56,811 bases of DNA, taken from positions 1-56,811 of the forward strand of contig JAQSXJ010000030.1 of NCBI GenBank assembly GCA_029256725.1, given 5' to 3'. This DNA is from Anaerocolumna sp. (lineage in GTDB: Bacteria > Bacillota > Clostridia > Lachnospirales > Lachnospiraceae). Under the pieces are notes generated by a model, which saw only the letters and a list, made by a program, of their open reading frames with translations, was not told the DNA's origin and did not search any database. Shown piece by piece: positions 20,556-28,257 of this stretch (within the stretch, counting starts at the first letter, position 1; every line of letters starts with the position of its first letter). The position numbers and the translations under genes were made by a program.

Positions 20556-20831
20556 TGGATTGTATTTATGGAATTTTAGGAGGCAGCTGCGTTAGGAATA
20601 AGAAATATATATGATAATCTTAGCAGGAATAATTTTCACTTGTACTGCCTCTATGAACTTAGAAAGAAATCAATTTATAACAGGTAAATACAGTCTGAAA
20701 CAAATTAGTATGTGTGGAAAGAGATGTTTCTGCTGATTGATGGAATAGCGGAACATATAAAATATAATAGTGTTTCGTGAAATAATGTGGTAAGATTAAT
20801 AAAAAATAAACAAGTAAGAAAGGATTCGTAT

Positions 20832-20990
20832 ATGAAAAAATTAACGGTATTTTTAATGGCGACTACATGCTTTTTAGGCGGTGTTTTACTTGGAATACTT
20901 ATGTCCCCTGTAAAGCAAGGTATTGGAAATAACAGCGGTAATACGTATAATAATTATTACAACAAAGAAGAAGCAGAGACAGAAGAATAA
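20832..20990 (+). CDS. small membrane-anchored protein, 52 aa
   Basis: The start at 20832 gives MKKLTVFLMATTC followed by one hydrophobic helix, then an Asn/Tyr/Gly segment (NNSGNTYNNYYN) and an acidic tail. An AAAGGA ribosome binding site lies 8 bases upstream. This is the layout of short N-terminally anchored envelope proteins in Lachnospiraceae. Function unknown. Confidence 0.6.
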   Translation: MKKLTVFLMATTCFLGGVLLGILMSPVKQGIGNNSGNTYNNYYNKEEAETEE

Positions 20991-21171
20991 ATGTACTAGC
21001 TGCCATTGCAAGCCGCATCTGGGGATGTGGCACTGCCACAAAACAGGGTGTGAATTATGCTTTTTCAATAATTCACACTATCTTTAAGCTTTCTGCTTCA
21101 TTATATGACGCAAGATGTCAGATTTAGTTTGCTATTCTTATAATAAAAAAATAAAGGCAGGAAGATGTAAG

Positions 21172-22044
21172 ATGGAGAATAATATAGTGCTATCATGGCT
21201 CTTAGAGGAGGATAATCCAGAGGTTAAGCTTAGAACCTTAACGGAATATCTGGAATATTCAGAGGAGAGTCAGGAGGTAAGACAAGCAAAGGCAGAATTA
21301 TTTGAGGCACCAATTTTTCATCAGGCGGTAGAAATGCTGACTTATGAAAAGATATGGCCCAGATATGATGCCTTGACTGCCTTTGCAGAATGGGGATTGA
21401 CCAGAAAAGATCTTAATATTGACAAAGAGGTTGCAAAAGTAATAGAGGATTCAGGATTTAAACCTATGTGCGGTGAAGCTTTGTTATTACGGAATCTTGT
21501 GAAATTAGGTTATTACGAAGAAGAAAATGTAAGAACAGAGATTTATGCTGCACTGGATAAAATTAAAGAGGATGGCGGCTTTGGATGTTTAAGCAAAAGT
21601 AAGAAAATAAACGATCCCAAGCTGCCCCATAAGAGCTGTGCTAGAATAACAGCGAATTATCTATTGCTCATTGCGGAAATGAAGTTAAAAGGGATGGAGA
21701 TACCCTGTGAAAAGGAACTGGTTCAATATTTTCTGAAAAGAAATGTAATCTTTCGTACGGATAATCCCCAGATGGTTGTGGTTGAAGAGATGGGTAATAC
21801 TTTCTATCCTATGGATGCTGTTAAAGTTGGTATACAAAACACCCTGTATGCACTTACCGTACTGGGAGCCGGGCAGAGCGAACAGTGTGATAAGGCATGG
21901 GAACGTCTTGAAGAGAAGAGAGCAGAAGAAGACAAGTATATATTGGGAAAGTCCAAAACCATTCCAAGTTTTAAAGCCGGAAAACCTGGCAAAGTGAATA
22001 AATGGGTCACTCTTTATGCTCTGATGGCAAAGAAAGGGAGATAA
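21172..22044 (+). CDS. hypothetical alpha-toroid-like (prenyltransferase/squalene-cyclase repeat) protein
   Basis: 290 aa from the ATG at 21172 (GGAAG upstream), although the frame opens at 21115. The sequence is all-helical with repeated leucine-rich helices. An EDGGFGCL motif resembles the DGGF/QxxxGxF loops of the terpenoid cyclase and prenyltransferase toroid fold. Related Clostridia proteins have been labelled NifH-like without basis. I see no catalytic DXDD, so enzymatic activity is doubtful. It is followed after 3 bases by a truncated QueG-like gene. Confidence 0.65.
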   Translation: MENNIVLSWLLEEDNPEVKLRTLTEYLEYSEESQEVRQAKAELFEAPIFHQAVEMLTYEKIWPRYDALTAFAEWGLTRKDLNIDKEVAKVIEDSGFKPMCGEALLLRNLVKLGYYEEENVRTEIYAALDKIKEDGGFGCLSKSKKINDPKLPHKSCARITANYLLLIAEMKLKGMEIPCEKELVQYFLKRNVIFRTDNPQMVVVEEMGNTFYPMDAVKVGIQNTLYALTVLGAGQSEQCDKAWERLEEKRAEEDKYILGKSKTIPSFKAGKPGKVNKWVTLYALMAKKGR

Positions 22045-22047
22045 GAT

Positions 22048-22362
22048 ATGCTTTTGGGTATGGATATTCAAAGCAAACTGTCTGAATTTATTGAAAATGA
22101 TAGAAGAAACAGTCTGGAGGCTCATAATCATATCAAAATGTATGAGGAACCTCTTATAGGTATTGCTTCTGCTGAAGATGAGTTATTTACAGAGTTTAAG
22201 AAGGAAGGAATTGTTGGACCCGACTTTTTGACACCATATGAATGGCTTGAAACAGCAAAGTCTGTTGTAGTGTATTTCCTACCTTTTACAAAGGAGATTA
22301 TAGATTCCAACAGAAGTGCGGGACTCCCCTCAGAAGAGCATTTCAAGCAACCACTTTTCTAA
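22048..22362 (+). pseudogene. N-terminal fragment of a QueG-like 4Fe-4S (epoxyqueuosine reductase-type) protein
   Basis: 104 aa. MYEEPLIGIASAEDELFTEF, PYEWLETAKSVVVYFLPFTK and NRSAGLPSEE resemble the start of Clostridia 4Fe-4S proteins annotated as epoxyqueuosine reductase, which run to about 250-300 aa. Here the frame ends at HFKQPLF inside a terminator hairpin. All cysteine-cluster sequence is missing, so the product cannot carry the iron-sulfur centres. A good AAGGGAG site precedes the start and the gene may still be translated with its upstream neighbour. I read it as a 3' deletion. Confidence 0.65.
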
Positions 22363-22402
22363 TGAGAACAGCTGAAGCTGTATCTCAATAAAAAAGTGGT
22401 TT
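22349..22402 (+). terminator. terminator overlapping the truncated gene end
   Basis: Outer stem AACCACTTTT / AAAAGTGGTT with an inner ACAGC/GCTGT stem, followed by TTTG. It overlaps the last codons of the fragment, suggesting the deletion fused coding sequence to a pre-existing terminator. Confidence 0.7.
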
Positions 22403-22420
22403 TGTAATATTGTTCAAGTA

Positions 22421-23191
22421 CTATTCGTCCTTTAAGTTAGCCGTATATACATGAATAGCATCTCTTAAGAACTCAGCAAGCCCATCCTGTTCCTTGTCAT
22501 AATAAGCCTTAAAACGATCATCGGCTGCATACATATCACCAAGACCTGCATGTGCTTCTTTCTTGTAATATCCCCAGCTTAAGGTCAGCCATTCTCTGTG
22601 AAGGCGTACTGTTTCCTGCGCTTTGTCACCGGAGGGATCTTTCGTTTCATAAGCCTCCTTCAGTGTACTATGAATAAGCTTGCTCAAATCCTCCCATCTG
22701 TCATACTCCTCTTTGGTTAGATTCAACATACGCTGATTGGACTTATCTATGGTCTCATCACCATATTTTTCTCTGATTTCTTTTCCGTATTTTTCTTCAT
22801 TTGCTGCTACAAGGTCTTTCTTAAAACCTTCGAATTTATCTCTATCTGTCATGATATTCCTCCCTGTTACTGAATCAATGGTTTTATCAACGGTGGATAT
22901 CAGAATATCCAGCCGTTCTCTTTCCTGCTTAAGTTTCTTACGATGCTCCTGTAAGGCTAAAAGATTATCAAAGCCGGGGCTTAGGACAATGGAACGTATT
23001 TCTTCAAGACCAAACCCCAGCTCCCGGTAGAAAAGTATCTGCTGCAGCAGAGCGATTTCTTTCTGACCGTATATACGGTAACCGGAGGAGTTGGTACGCA
23101 GGGGTTTTAACAGACCAATGCTATCATAATGACGAAGCGTTCTGGTACTGACACCTGCAAGCTTGCTTAATTTTAGTATTGTATATTCCAT
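22421..23191 (-). CDS. MerR family regulator with TipAS-type effector domain
   Basis: 256 aa. An N-terminal MerR helix-turn-helix and wing (LSKLAGVSTRTLRHYDSIGL, SGYRIYGQKEI) is followed by a dimerisation coiled coil (about 75-120). The C-terminal TipAS-like domain has HREWLTLSWGYYKKEAHAGLG and MYAADDRFKAYYDK. TipA/Mta-type regulators bind drugs through this domain and activate efflux genes. The gene is divergent from a MATE exporter, its plausible target. Confidence 0.92.
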   Translation of the reverse strand: MEYTILKLSKLAGVSTRTLRHYDSIGLLKPLRTNSSGYRIYGQKEIALLQQILFYRELGFGLEEIRSIVLSPGFDNLLALQEHRKKLKQERERLDILISTVDKTIDSVTGRNIMTDRDKFEGFKKDLVAANEEKYGKEIREKYGDETIDKSNQRMLNLTKEEYDRWEDLSKLIHSTLKEAYETKDPSGDKAQETVRLHREWLTLSWGYYKKEAHAGLGDMYAADDRFKAYYDKEQDGLAEFLRDAIHVYTANLKDE

Positions 23192-23711
23192 GGTTTCTCC
23201 TATTCCGCCCTTTGCGGCTATATATGCTGACTGTTACGAAATTGATATCTGCTATGCCTGTATTGAGGTCCGCAAGGATAAATTATAGATTTACTTGATA
23301 ACCCTTTATTTCGTTAGTTGCTGAAATCTACTTACAGCCTGTAAGGTTATTGGTTTTATAATGTGTACACACAGGTTGAAGAGGGACGGCTCCGGAGGCA
23401 GTAATCATCAACCATGAATTAATCATAAACCTTTACGTAATGTGAATGTCAATAGGAAATATAAAAATATTTTTGCATAAGATACTACATGAATTTTTGT
23501 CGAAATCATATTGTAATTTAATACGGAAAGGGTCATAATGAAATTTACATGCTTTTAACGGAAGATTTACACTATATAAGTCACCTGACAATGGAACCCT
23601 CCTGGATTATGATCGGGAGTTTCTGTTTTAAACAGCATTATTTTGCAGTTTCAAGCAGAGGTAAAACGAGATGTGCTATTGCACCTTAATACAGAAAGGC
23701 TACGGATTATT
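23192..23711 (+). promoter_or_regulatory. divergent control region between the MerR regulator and MATE exporter
   Basis: About 520 bases, long for a divergent pair. It holds a candidate leader ORF at 23591-23689 and a weak inverted repeat near 23598-23620 (ACCCTCC against GGGAGTTT, imperfect) followed by a T-rich stretch. I could not identify a convincing 19-bp-spaced MerR promoter by eye. Confidence 0.4.
23591..23689 (+). CDS. candidate 32-aa leader peptide upstream of the MATE exporter
   Basis: ATG-initiated frame MEPSWIMIGSFCF...AVSSRGKTRCAIAP, ending 22 bases before the exporter start. It overlaps the weak hairpin noted in this region. The codons differ in frame from the longer open frame that extends the exporter upstream. 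No strong ribosome binding site is visible. Short translated leaders that sense stalled ribosomes are known before drug-resistance genes; that role here is inference. Confidence 0.4.
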   Translation: MEPSWIMIGSFCFKQHYFAVSSRGKTRCAIAP

Positions 23712-25046
23712 ATGATATTTACCAGAAAGCAGCTTTTTCAGCTGATCTTACCACTGATTATTGAGCAGATTTTGGCAGTGTCTGTAGGACTTGTCGGAAT
23801 AATAATGGTTTCAAGAGCGACGGGAGAAGCCGGTATATCGGGAGTCTCACTGGTAGATACCCTTAATGTTCTTCTTATTACTCTATTTTCCTCCCTGGCT
23901 ACAGGAGGAGCGGTAGTATCCTCCCAATACATGGGGCGTAAAGAAAATGATAATGCCAGTAAAGCAGGAAGCCAGCTTATTATAACTACTCTGATGATTT
24001 CCCTGGTTATTATGCTTATCTCGTTAATTGGAAATGAGAATATTCTGATTATGATATACGGTAAGCAAGAAGCTGCAATCATGGATAGCGCGAAGATTTA
24101 TTTCTTTATTACGGCGTTTTCTTTTCCATTTCTGGCAGTATATAACTCCTGTGCGGCACTATTTCGTGCAATGGGTAATTCCAAGGTTTCCATGTATGTT
24201 TCCCTTCTGATGAATATTATTAACGCTGTGGGAATTTATATTATGATTTTTCAATTGGACATGGGAGTAGAAGGTGTTGCAATTCCTACACTTACTGCCA
24301 GAGCGGTATCAGCAATTATTATGTTTATACTGATCTGCAATAAGAAGAATCCCATACATATGAATAATATCCTTCGAACGGGAATCGATTTTCAGATGAT
24401 AAAGAGAATTTTGAATATCGGTGTGCCAAATGGTCTTGAGAACAGTATATTTCAGATAGGAAAGATTATGGTACAGGGGCTGACGGCAAGTCTTGGTCCT
24501 GTTTCGATAGCTGCCAATGCAGCAGCCGGTACCATAGCCGGTTTTGCACTGATCCCCGGAAGTGCTATGGGTCTTGCAATGATCACGGTAGTTGGACGTT
24601 GTATTGGAGCCGGTAATATGAAAGAGGCAAAGAATTATACAATAAAACTTATGAAGGCATGTTACCTTATCATGTGCGGATTAAATATTGGTATAATTCT
24701 ACTGAGAGAACCTATTGTATGGGTATTTAAGTTATCACCTGCTGCAGAAGAGACAACACTTATGCTCATTCTTTATCACAGCATCTGCTGCTGTATCGTA
24801 TGGCCTCTGTCCTTTGCCCTGCCCAATGCGTTGAGAGCGGCAAATGACGTAAGAACAACTATGATCATTTCCATTGTATCCATGTGGGTGTGGAGAATTG
24901 CCTTTAGTTATCTTCTGGTAAAGGGATTGAAAATGGGAGTAATGGGAGTATGGGTTGCTATGACAATAGATTGGCTGTTCCGAGCAATCTGTTTTACCTT
25001 GCGGTTTGTCAGAGGAAAATGGGTAAAACATGCTTATATACACTGA
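23712..25046 (+). CDS. MATE family multidrug efflux protein
   Basis: 444 aa from the ATG at 23712; the frame is open from 23643 but the N-terminus MIFTRKQLFQLILPLIIEQI is the typical MATE start. About 12 membrane helices, with the MATE pattern of EQILAVSVGLVGIIMVSRATGEAG and a second half beginning GVPNGLENSIFQIGK. Expected to export cationic drugs with Na+ or H+ antiport. Probably controlled by the divergent MerR/TipAS regulator and perhaps by the leader ORF. Confidence 0.92.
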   Translation: MIFTRKQLFQLILPLIIEQILAVSVGLVGIIMVSRATGEAGISGVSLVDTLNVLLITLFSSLATGGAVVSSQYMGRKENDNASKAGSQLIITTLMISLVIMLISLIGNENILIMIYGKQEAAIMDSAKIYFFITAFSFPFLAVYNSCAALFRAMGNSKVSMYVSLLMNIINAVGIYIMIFQLDMGVEGVAIPTLTARAVSAIIMFILICNKKNPIHMNNILRTGIDFQMIKRILNIGVPNGLENSIFQIGKIMVQGLTASLGPVSIAANAAAGTIAGFALIPGSAMGLAMITVVGRCIGAGNMKEAKNYTIKLMKACYLIMCGLNIGIILLREPIVWVFKLSPAAEETTLMLILYHSICCCIVWPLSFALPNALRAANDVRTTMIISIVSMWVWRIAFSYLLVKGLKMGVMGVWVAMTIDWLFRAICFTLRFVRGKWVKHAYIH

Positions 25047-25302
25047 TGTTGGAGTGAAAGTCTATTGTGCATCAGAATATAGAGTAGAAACTTTAGTACG
25101 AGTTTGAAAAAATTGGTAGGTACAAAGAATATTACATTATCTTTAATGCTCATAATTGCTCATAGTCAGGTATATCTTATCATTCACATTGTGAAATAGC
25201 AGGTATCAAATAATTTTTTAAGGATTTAAAGGTTTAAAGTGCTAAGTAAAACCCTTATAACATAAAATGTTACTACAGTTTATGGATGAGGGTTTTCTTT
25301 TT

Positions 25303-26862
25303 ATGAAAAAAATAAAGTATGGTATTATCATAGAAGCAGTTTTGCTTCTTGTATTGATAGGAGCATTTATATTCGGCGGCGGTAATGGCGGCGAAATTAA
25401 AAATTTTATGAAGGAAACCTTTCTTCCGCGCTTTCTTACGGAGGAGAATACAGAGAAGAAATACATAAAGTGGGTGGATTTTGATGTTACAGCCAAAGCC
25501 ATGGGCAGAGCCTATGACCTGGATGTTGCTTCTCAGTCTGAAGGTGTGAAATTAAACTGGATAGAGCTCTTAGCATATCTGGGTGCCAGGTATGGAGGAG
25601 ATTTTTCAAAGTATAAAGATAAGGATATAAATAGTCTTGCAGAGAAATTAAAAAGCGGCGAAACTACGATGGCAGCATTAACTCAGGATATGAAATACTA
25701 TTCTTATTATCTGGAAGTCTATACCGCAGTTCTTGGGGGATTTGTAGGAGAGTATGAGATAGAGTCAGTGAATGTAAGTGGTACTGAACCAGATAATAGT
25801 ACAGCGCAAGGAACTGAAACAGCACAAGGAACTGATACCGCCAAAGGAAATGACGCAGCCAAAGGAAATGACGCAGCCAAAGGAAATGACGCAGCCAAAG
25901 GAAATGACGCAGCCAAAGGAAATGACGCAGCCAAAGGAAATGACACAGCCAAAGGAAATGATACAGCCAAAGGAAATAACGCAGCAAAAGAAAATGACAC
26001 AGTAAAAGAAAATGACACAGTAAAAGGAAATAATACAGCCAAAGAAAATAATACACAGGAAAATAGTACTGTACAAGATAACAGTACAGGTCAAGAGGGC
26101 AGTACAAAGCAGGAAGAAAGTACTGAGGGAACAGTATGGGAGAAAAAGTATGGTTTAAAAGCTTATCTTCCTCTGGCTAAATATTTCCCTTACAGTGATT
26201 ATGATGATTTTGGTGTATCCCGTACCTATGGTTATAAACGGAAGCATTTAGGCCATGATATGATGGGACAGGTGGGAACACCCGTTATTGCAGTGGAGTC
26301 TGGTTATGTAGAAGCCTTAGGATGGAATCGTTATGGAGGTTGGCGTATTGGTATCCGAAGCTTTGATGGTAAACGTTATTACTATTATGCACATCTTAGA
26401 AAGAACTACCCTTATAACCAAGAGCTGGCTGCAGGCAGTGTCGTTCAGGCAGGGGATGTCATTGGATATCTTGGCAGAACCGGTTACAGCACTACTGAAA
26501 ACGTCAATAATATTGATACACCTCATCTTCACTTTGGGTTACAGTTAATTTTTGATGAATCCCAGAAAGAGGGGAACAATGAAATCTGGATAGATTGTTA
26601 TGAAATCGTGAATTTCCTGTACCGAAACCGTTCAGAAACTGAAAAAGTAGCAGATTCCAAAGAATGGGTAAGGGTTTATGATATAAAAGATCCGGCAGCA
26701 GAGGATTTTGAAAAGAATCGGGATAATTATAATATAACGCCTCACAATACAGATGAGGATATGGGAGAACCGATAAATGAAAATGGAGGAACGAATCAAC
26801 AGTCCTCCCCCACACCTACTGAACAACCCACCGGTGAACCATCAAATGATACCGGTGAATAG
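25303..26862 (+). CDS. membrane-anchored M23 metallopeptidase with tandem-repeat linker
   Basis: 519 aa from the ATG at 25303 (an upstream in-frame ATG at 25267 is less likely). One N-terminal membrane helix; a helical domain (about 55-155); a low-complexity linker of KGNDAA-type hexapeptides (about 180-247); and an M23 LytM domain with zinc ligands in HLGHDMMG and HLHFG. A Pro/Thr/Asn/Gly-rich tail (PTPTEQPTGEP) follows. It should face outward and cut or bind peptidoglycan peptides. Its resemblance to sporulation SpoIIQ-type proteins is only architectural. Confidence 0.9.
   Translation: MKKIKYGIIIEAVLLLVLIGAFIFGGGNGGEIKNFMKETFLPRFLTEENTEKKYIKWVDFDVTAKAMGRAYDLDVASQSEGVKLNWIELLAYLGARYGGDFSKYKDKDINSLAEKLKSGETTMAALTQDMKYYSYYLEVYTAVLGGFVGEYEIESVNVSGTEPDNSTAQGTETAQGTDTAKGNDAAKGNDAAKGNDAAKGNDAAKGNDAAKGNDTAKGNDTAKGNNAAKENDTVKENDTVKGNNTAKENNTQENSTVQDNSTGQEGSTKQEESTEGTVWEKKYGLKAYLPLAKYFPYSDYDDFGVSRTYGYKRKHLGHDMMGQVGTPVIAVESGYVEALGWNRYGGWRIGIRSFDGKRYYYYAHLRKNYPYNQELAAGSVVQAGDVIGYLGRTGYSTTENVNNIDTPHLHFGLQLIFDESQKEGNNEIWIDCYEIVNFLYRNRSETEKVADSKEWVRVYDIKDPAAEDFEKNRDNYNITPHNTDEDMGEPINENGGTNQQSSPTPTEQPTGEPSNDTGE
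25839..26045 (+). repeat. in-frame 18-bp minisatellite coding for KGNDAA-like hexapeptides
   Basis: About eleven units of the 18-mer GCCAAAGGAAATGACGCA. The first five or six are nearly identical; later copies drift (GACACA, GATACA, AACGCA, GTAAAAGAAAATGAC). All keep the reading frame. The gradient from identical to diverged copies suggests recent slippage expansion at one end. The repeat also creates long spurious open frames on the opposite strand. Confidence 0.95.
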
Positions 26863-27058
26863 CAGCAATACTGACAGTATGAGTGGTCTTTATAGACGGG
26901 ATTTTCATACTCTTTTGATCATTCCTCCTGTATATCCAAAAGATGGAAAACGTAAATAAAACTTCTATGCTAGCGGCCACCCCGGCAGGAACGACGTTCT
27001 CATAGTAACACTGGCACAAAGCGCTTAACAAACTATGCGTTGCTTCGCAAAGCCGTAT

Positions 27059-27145
27059 ATCAGGGAGTATCTCCCTGTTTTAGAATCCCCGGCAACACAA
27101 AAGGGCTGTATATTCCCAATGGAGGAGCATACAGCCCTTTCTTGT
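27059..27145 (+). terminator. two hairpins between the convergent M23 and AraC genes
   Basis: The first, CAGGGAG-TAT-CTCCCTG followed by TTTT, at 27061-27082, would end the M23 transcript. The second, AAAGGGCTGTAT with ATACAGCCCTTT at 27100-27140, has T residues on both sides and can act for either direction. The stretch from 26863 to 27058 holds nothing else I can support. Confidence 0.75.
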
Positions 27146-27171
27146 CAACAGATCGAATATCTATTCGCTCA

Positions 27172-28071
27172 TTAAATACGCACTTGTTTCTTATATTCCC
27201 GTGGTGTCATACCAGTCAGTCGCTTGAATACTTCATTAAAATGCTTAATATCGTTATACCCAACTTTCTGGGCTATTACGATAACTTTATCCTCTGTAGC
27301 TGTTAGCAAATTACAAGCTTCTTCGATACGCAGTCTTTGTACATATTCTGAAATGGTCATACCGGCATAATCTTTAAAGAGCTTACAGAAATAAGTTGGA
27401 CTTAGGAAAGACTGTGCTGCCAGATCAGTAAGTTTGGTATTAACAGAGTAATTAAGTTTCAGATACTGGATGGACTGTTCTATCATTTTTGCATGGTGGG
27501 TCATCATAGTTGTTGTGCTGGTTCCGGAATTTTTATAGGAGCGGAAGATCTTAATAAGAAGTTCAATAAGATACACACGCAGTAGCTCTATATATCCATC
27601 TTCTTTATCAGTGAACTCTGCAAGCATCTTTTTATAGATTGCTTCCAGTGATTTATTTTCAACACCCAGAATTTTAATATCTTCTATATTTTCTGATTCC
27701 AGAGCAAAAATGGAACGAAAGGAAAGATAGTGGATTACATCTGTAAATTCTTTATAATCCAGAAGATTCATGTCAATAAAATCCGGTTTAAAGACACAGT
27801 TATACACCATCAATGGAGCCATAGGAGCAGGATAAGAGCGGAACTCGTGAGGGATATGATAGTTTATCAGGAATAAATCTCCTTTGCGAACATCATATTG
27901 TTTATCTCCAATGATATGAATTCCTGTTCCTGATGCAACATAAGATATCTCGATGAAATCATGTACATGCAGGTGTGGTTCCGTGTCCTCATTAATATAG
28001 TTAATATAAATGGAATTCCCATTACTAAAAAAACTTTCACCGGTATCCCGGTAGAATTTATTATCATTCAT
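27172..28071 (-). CDS. AraC family transcriptional regulator
   Basis: 299 aa from the ATG at 28071 (GGGGTG just upstream; a GTG at 28080 is the longer alternative). The N-terminal cupin-like sensor domain has the sugar-responsive pattern LHVHDFIEISYVASGTG. The C-terminal pair of helix-turn-helix motifs includes LTDLAAQSFLSPTYFCKLFK and ends with the AraC signature GYNDIKHFNEVFKRLTGMTPREYKK. Divergent from the rhamnosidase gene, which it most likely controls in response to rhamnosides. Confidence 0.93.
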   Translation of the reverse strand: MNDNKFYRDTGESFFSNGNSIYINYINEDTEPHLHVHDFIEISYVASGTGIHIIGDKQYDVRKGDLFLINYHIPHEFRSYPAPMAPLMVYNCVFKPDFIDMNLLDYKEFTDVIHYLSFRSIFALESENIEDIKILGVENKSLEAIYKKMLAEFTDKEDGYIELLRVYLIELLIKIFRSYKNSGTSTTTMMTHHAKMIEQSIQYLKLNYSVNTKLTDLAAQSFLSPTYFCKLFKDYAGMTISEYVQRLRIEEACNLLTATEDKVIVIAQKVGYNDIKHFNEVFKRLTGMTPREYKKQVRI

Positions 28072-28164
28072 AAAATTCACCCCATTTCATTATAATATAG
28101 CCCAAGGAAATTGAAAATAAAAATAAGTATAATATAAATATAACAGAAGTTTCTATCATTGATA

Positions 28165-28234
28165 ATATCTGAAAGTTGAGAGAGTATAGTACCAACATTC
28201 ATTATATCTGATAGGTGAGACTTCATTACCAACA
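28165..28234 (+). promoter_or_regulatory. direct repeat in the araC-rhamnosidase divergent region
   Basis: Two imperfect copies of ATATCTGA..G.TGAGA......ACCAACA, at 28165-28197 and 28204-28234, lie 39 bases apart. Direct repeats of 17-20-base half-sites are the usual AraC-family operator form. The second copy ends about 12 bases before the ribosome binding site. Confidence 0.55.
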
Positions 28235-28257
28235 ATTATTATAAGGGAGGAAATAAA

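Noticed and set aside
21048..21078. Hairpin GTGTGAATTA/TAATTCACAC as a terminator
   Set aside because: The 10-bp stem is real but no T run follows, so I do not call it a terminator.
25664..26107. Three long minus-strand frames opposite the M23 gene
   Set aside because: All arise from the 18-bp repeat, which keeps every frame free of stops; the products are simple repeats of Phe/Leu/Trp or Ser/Ala.
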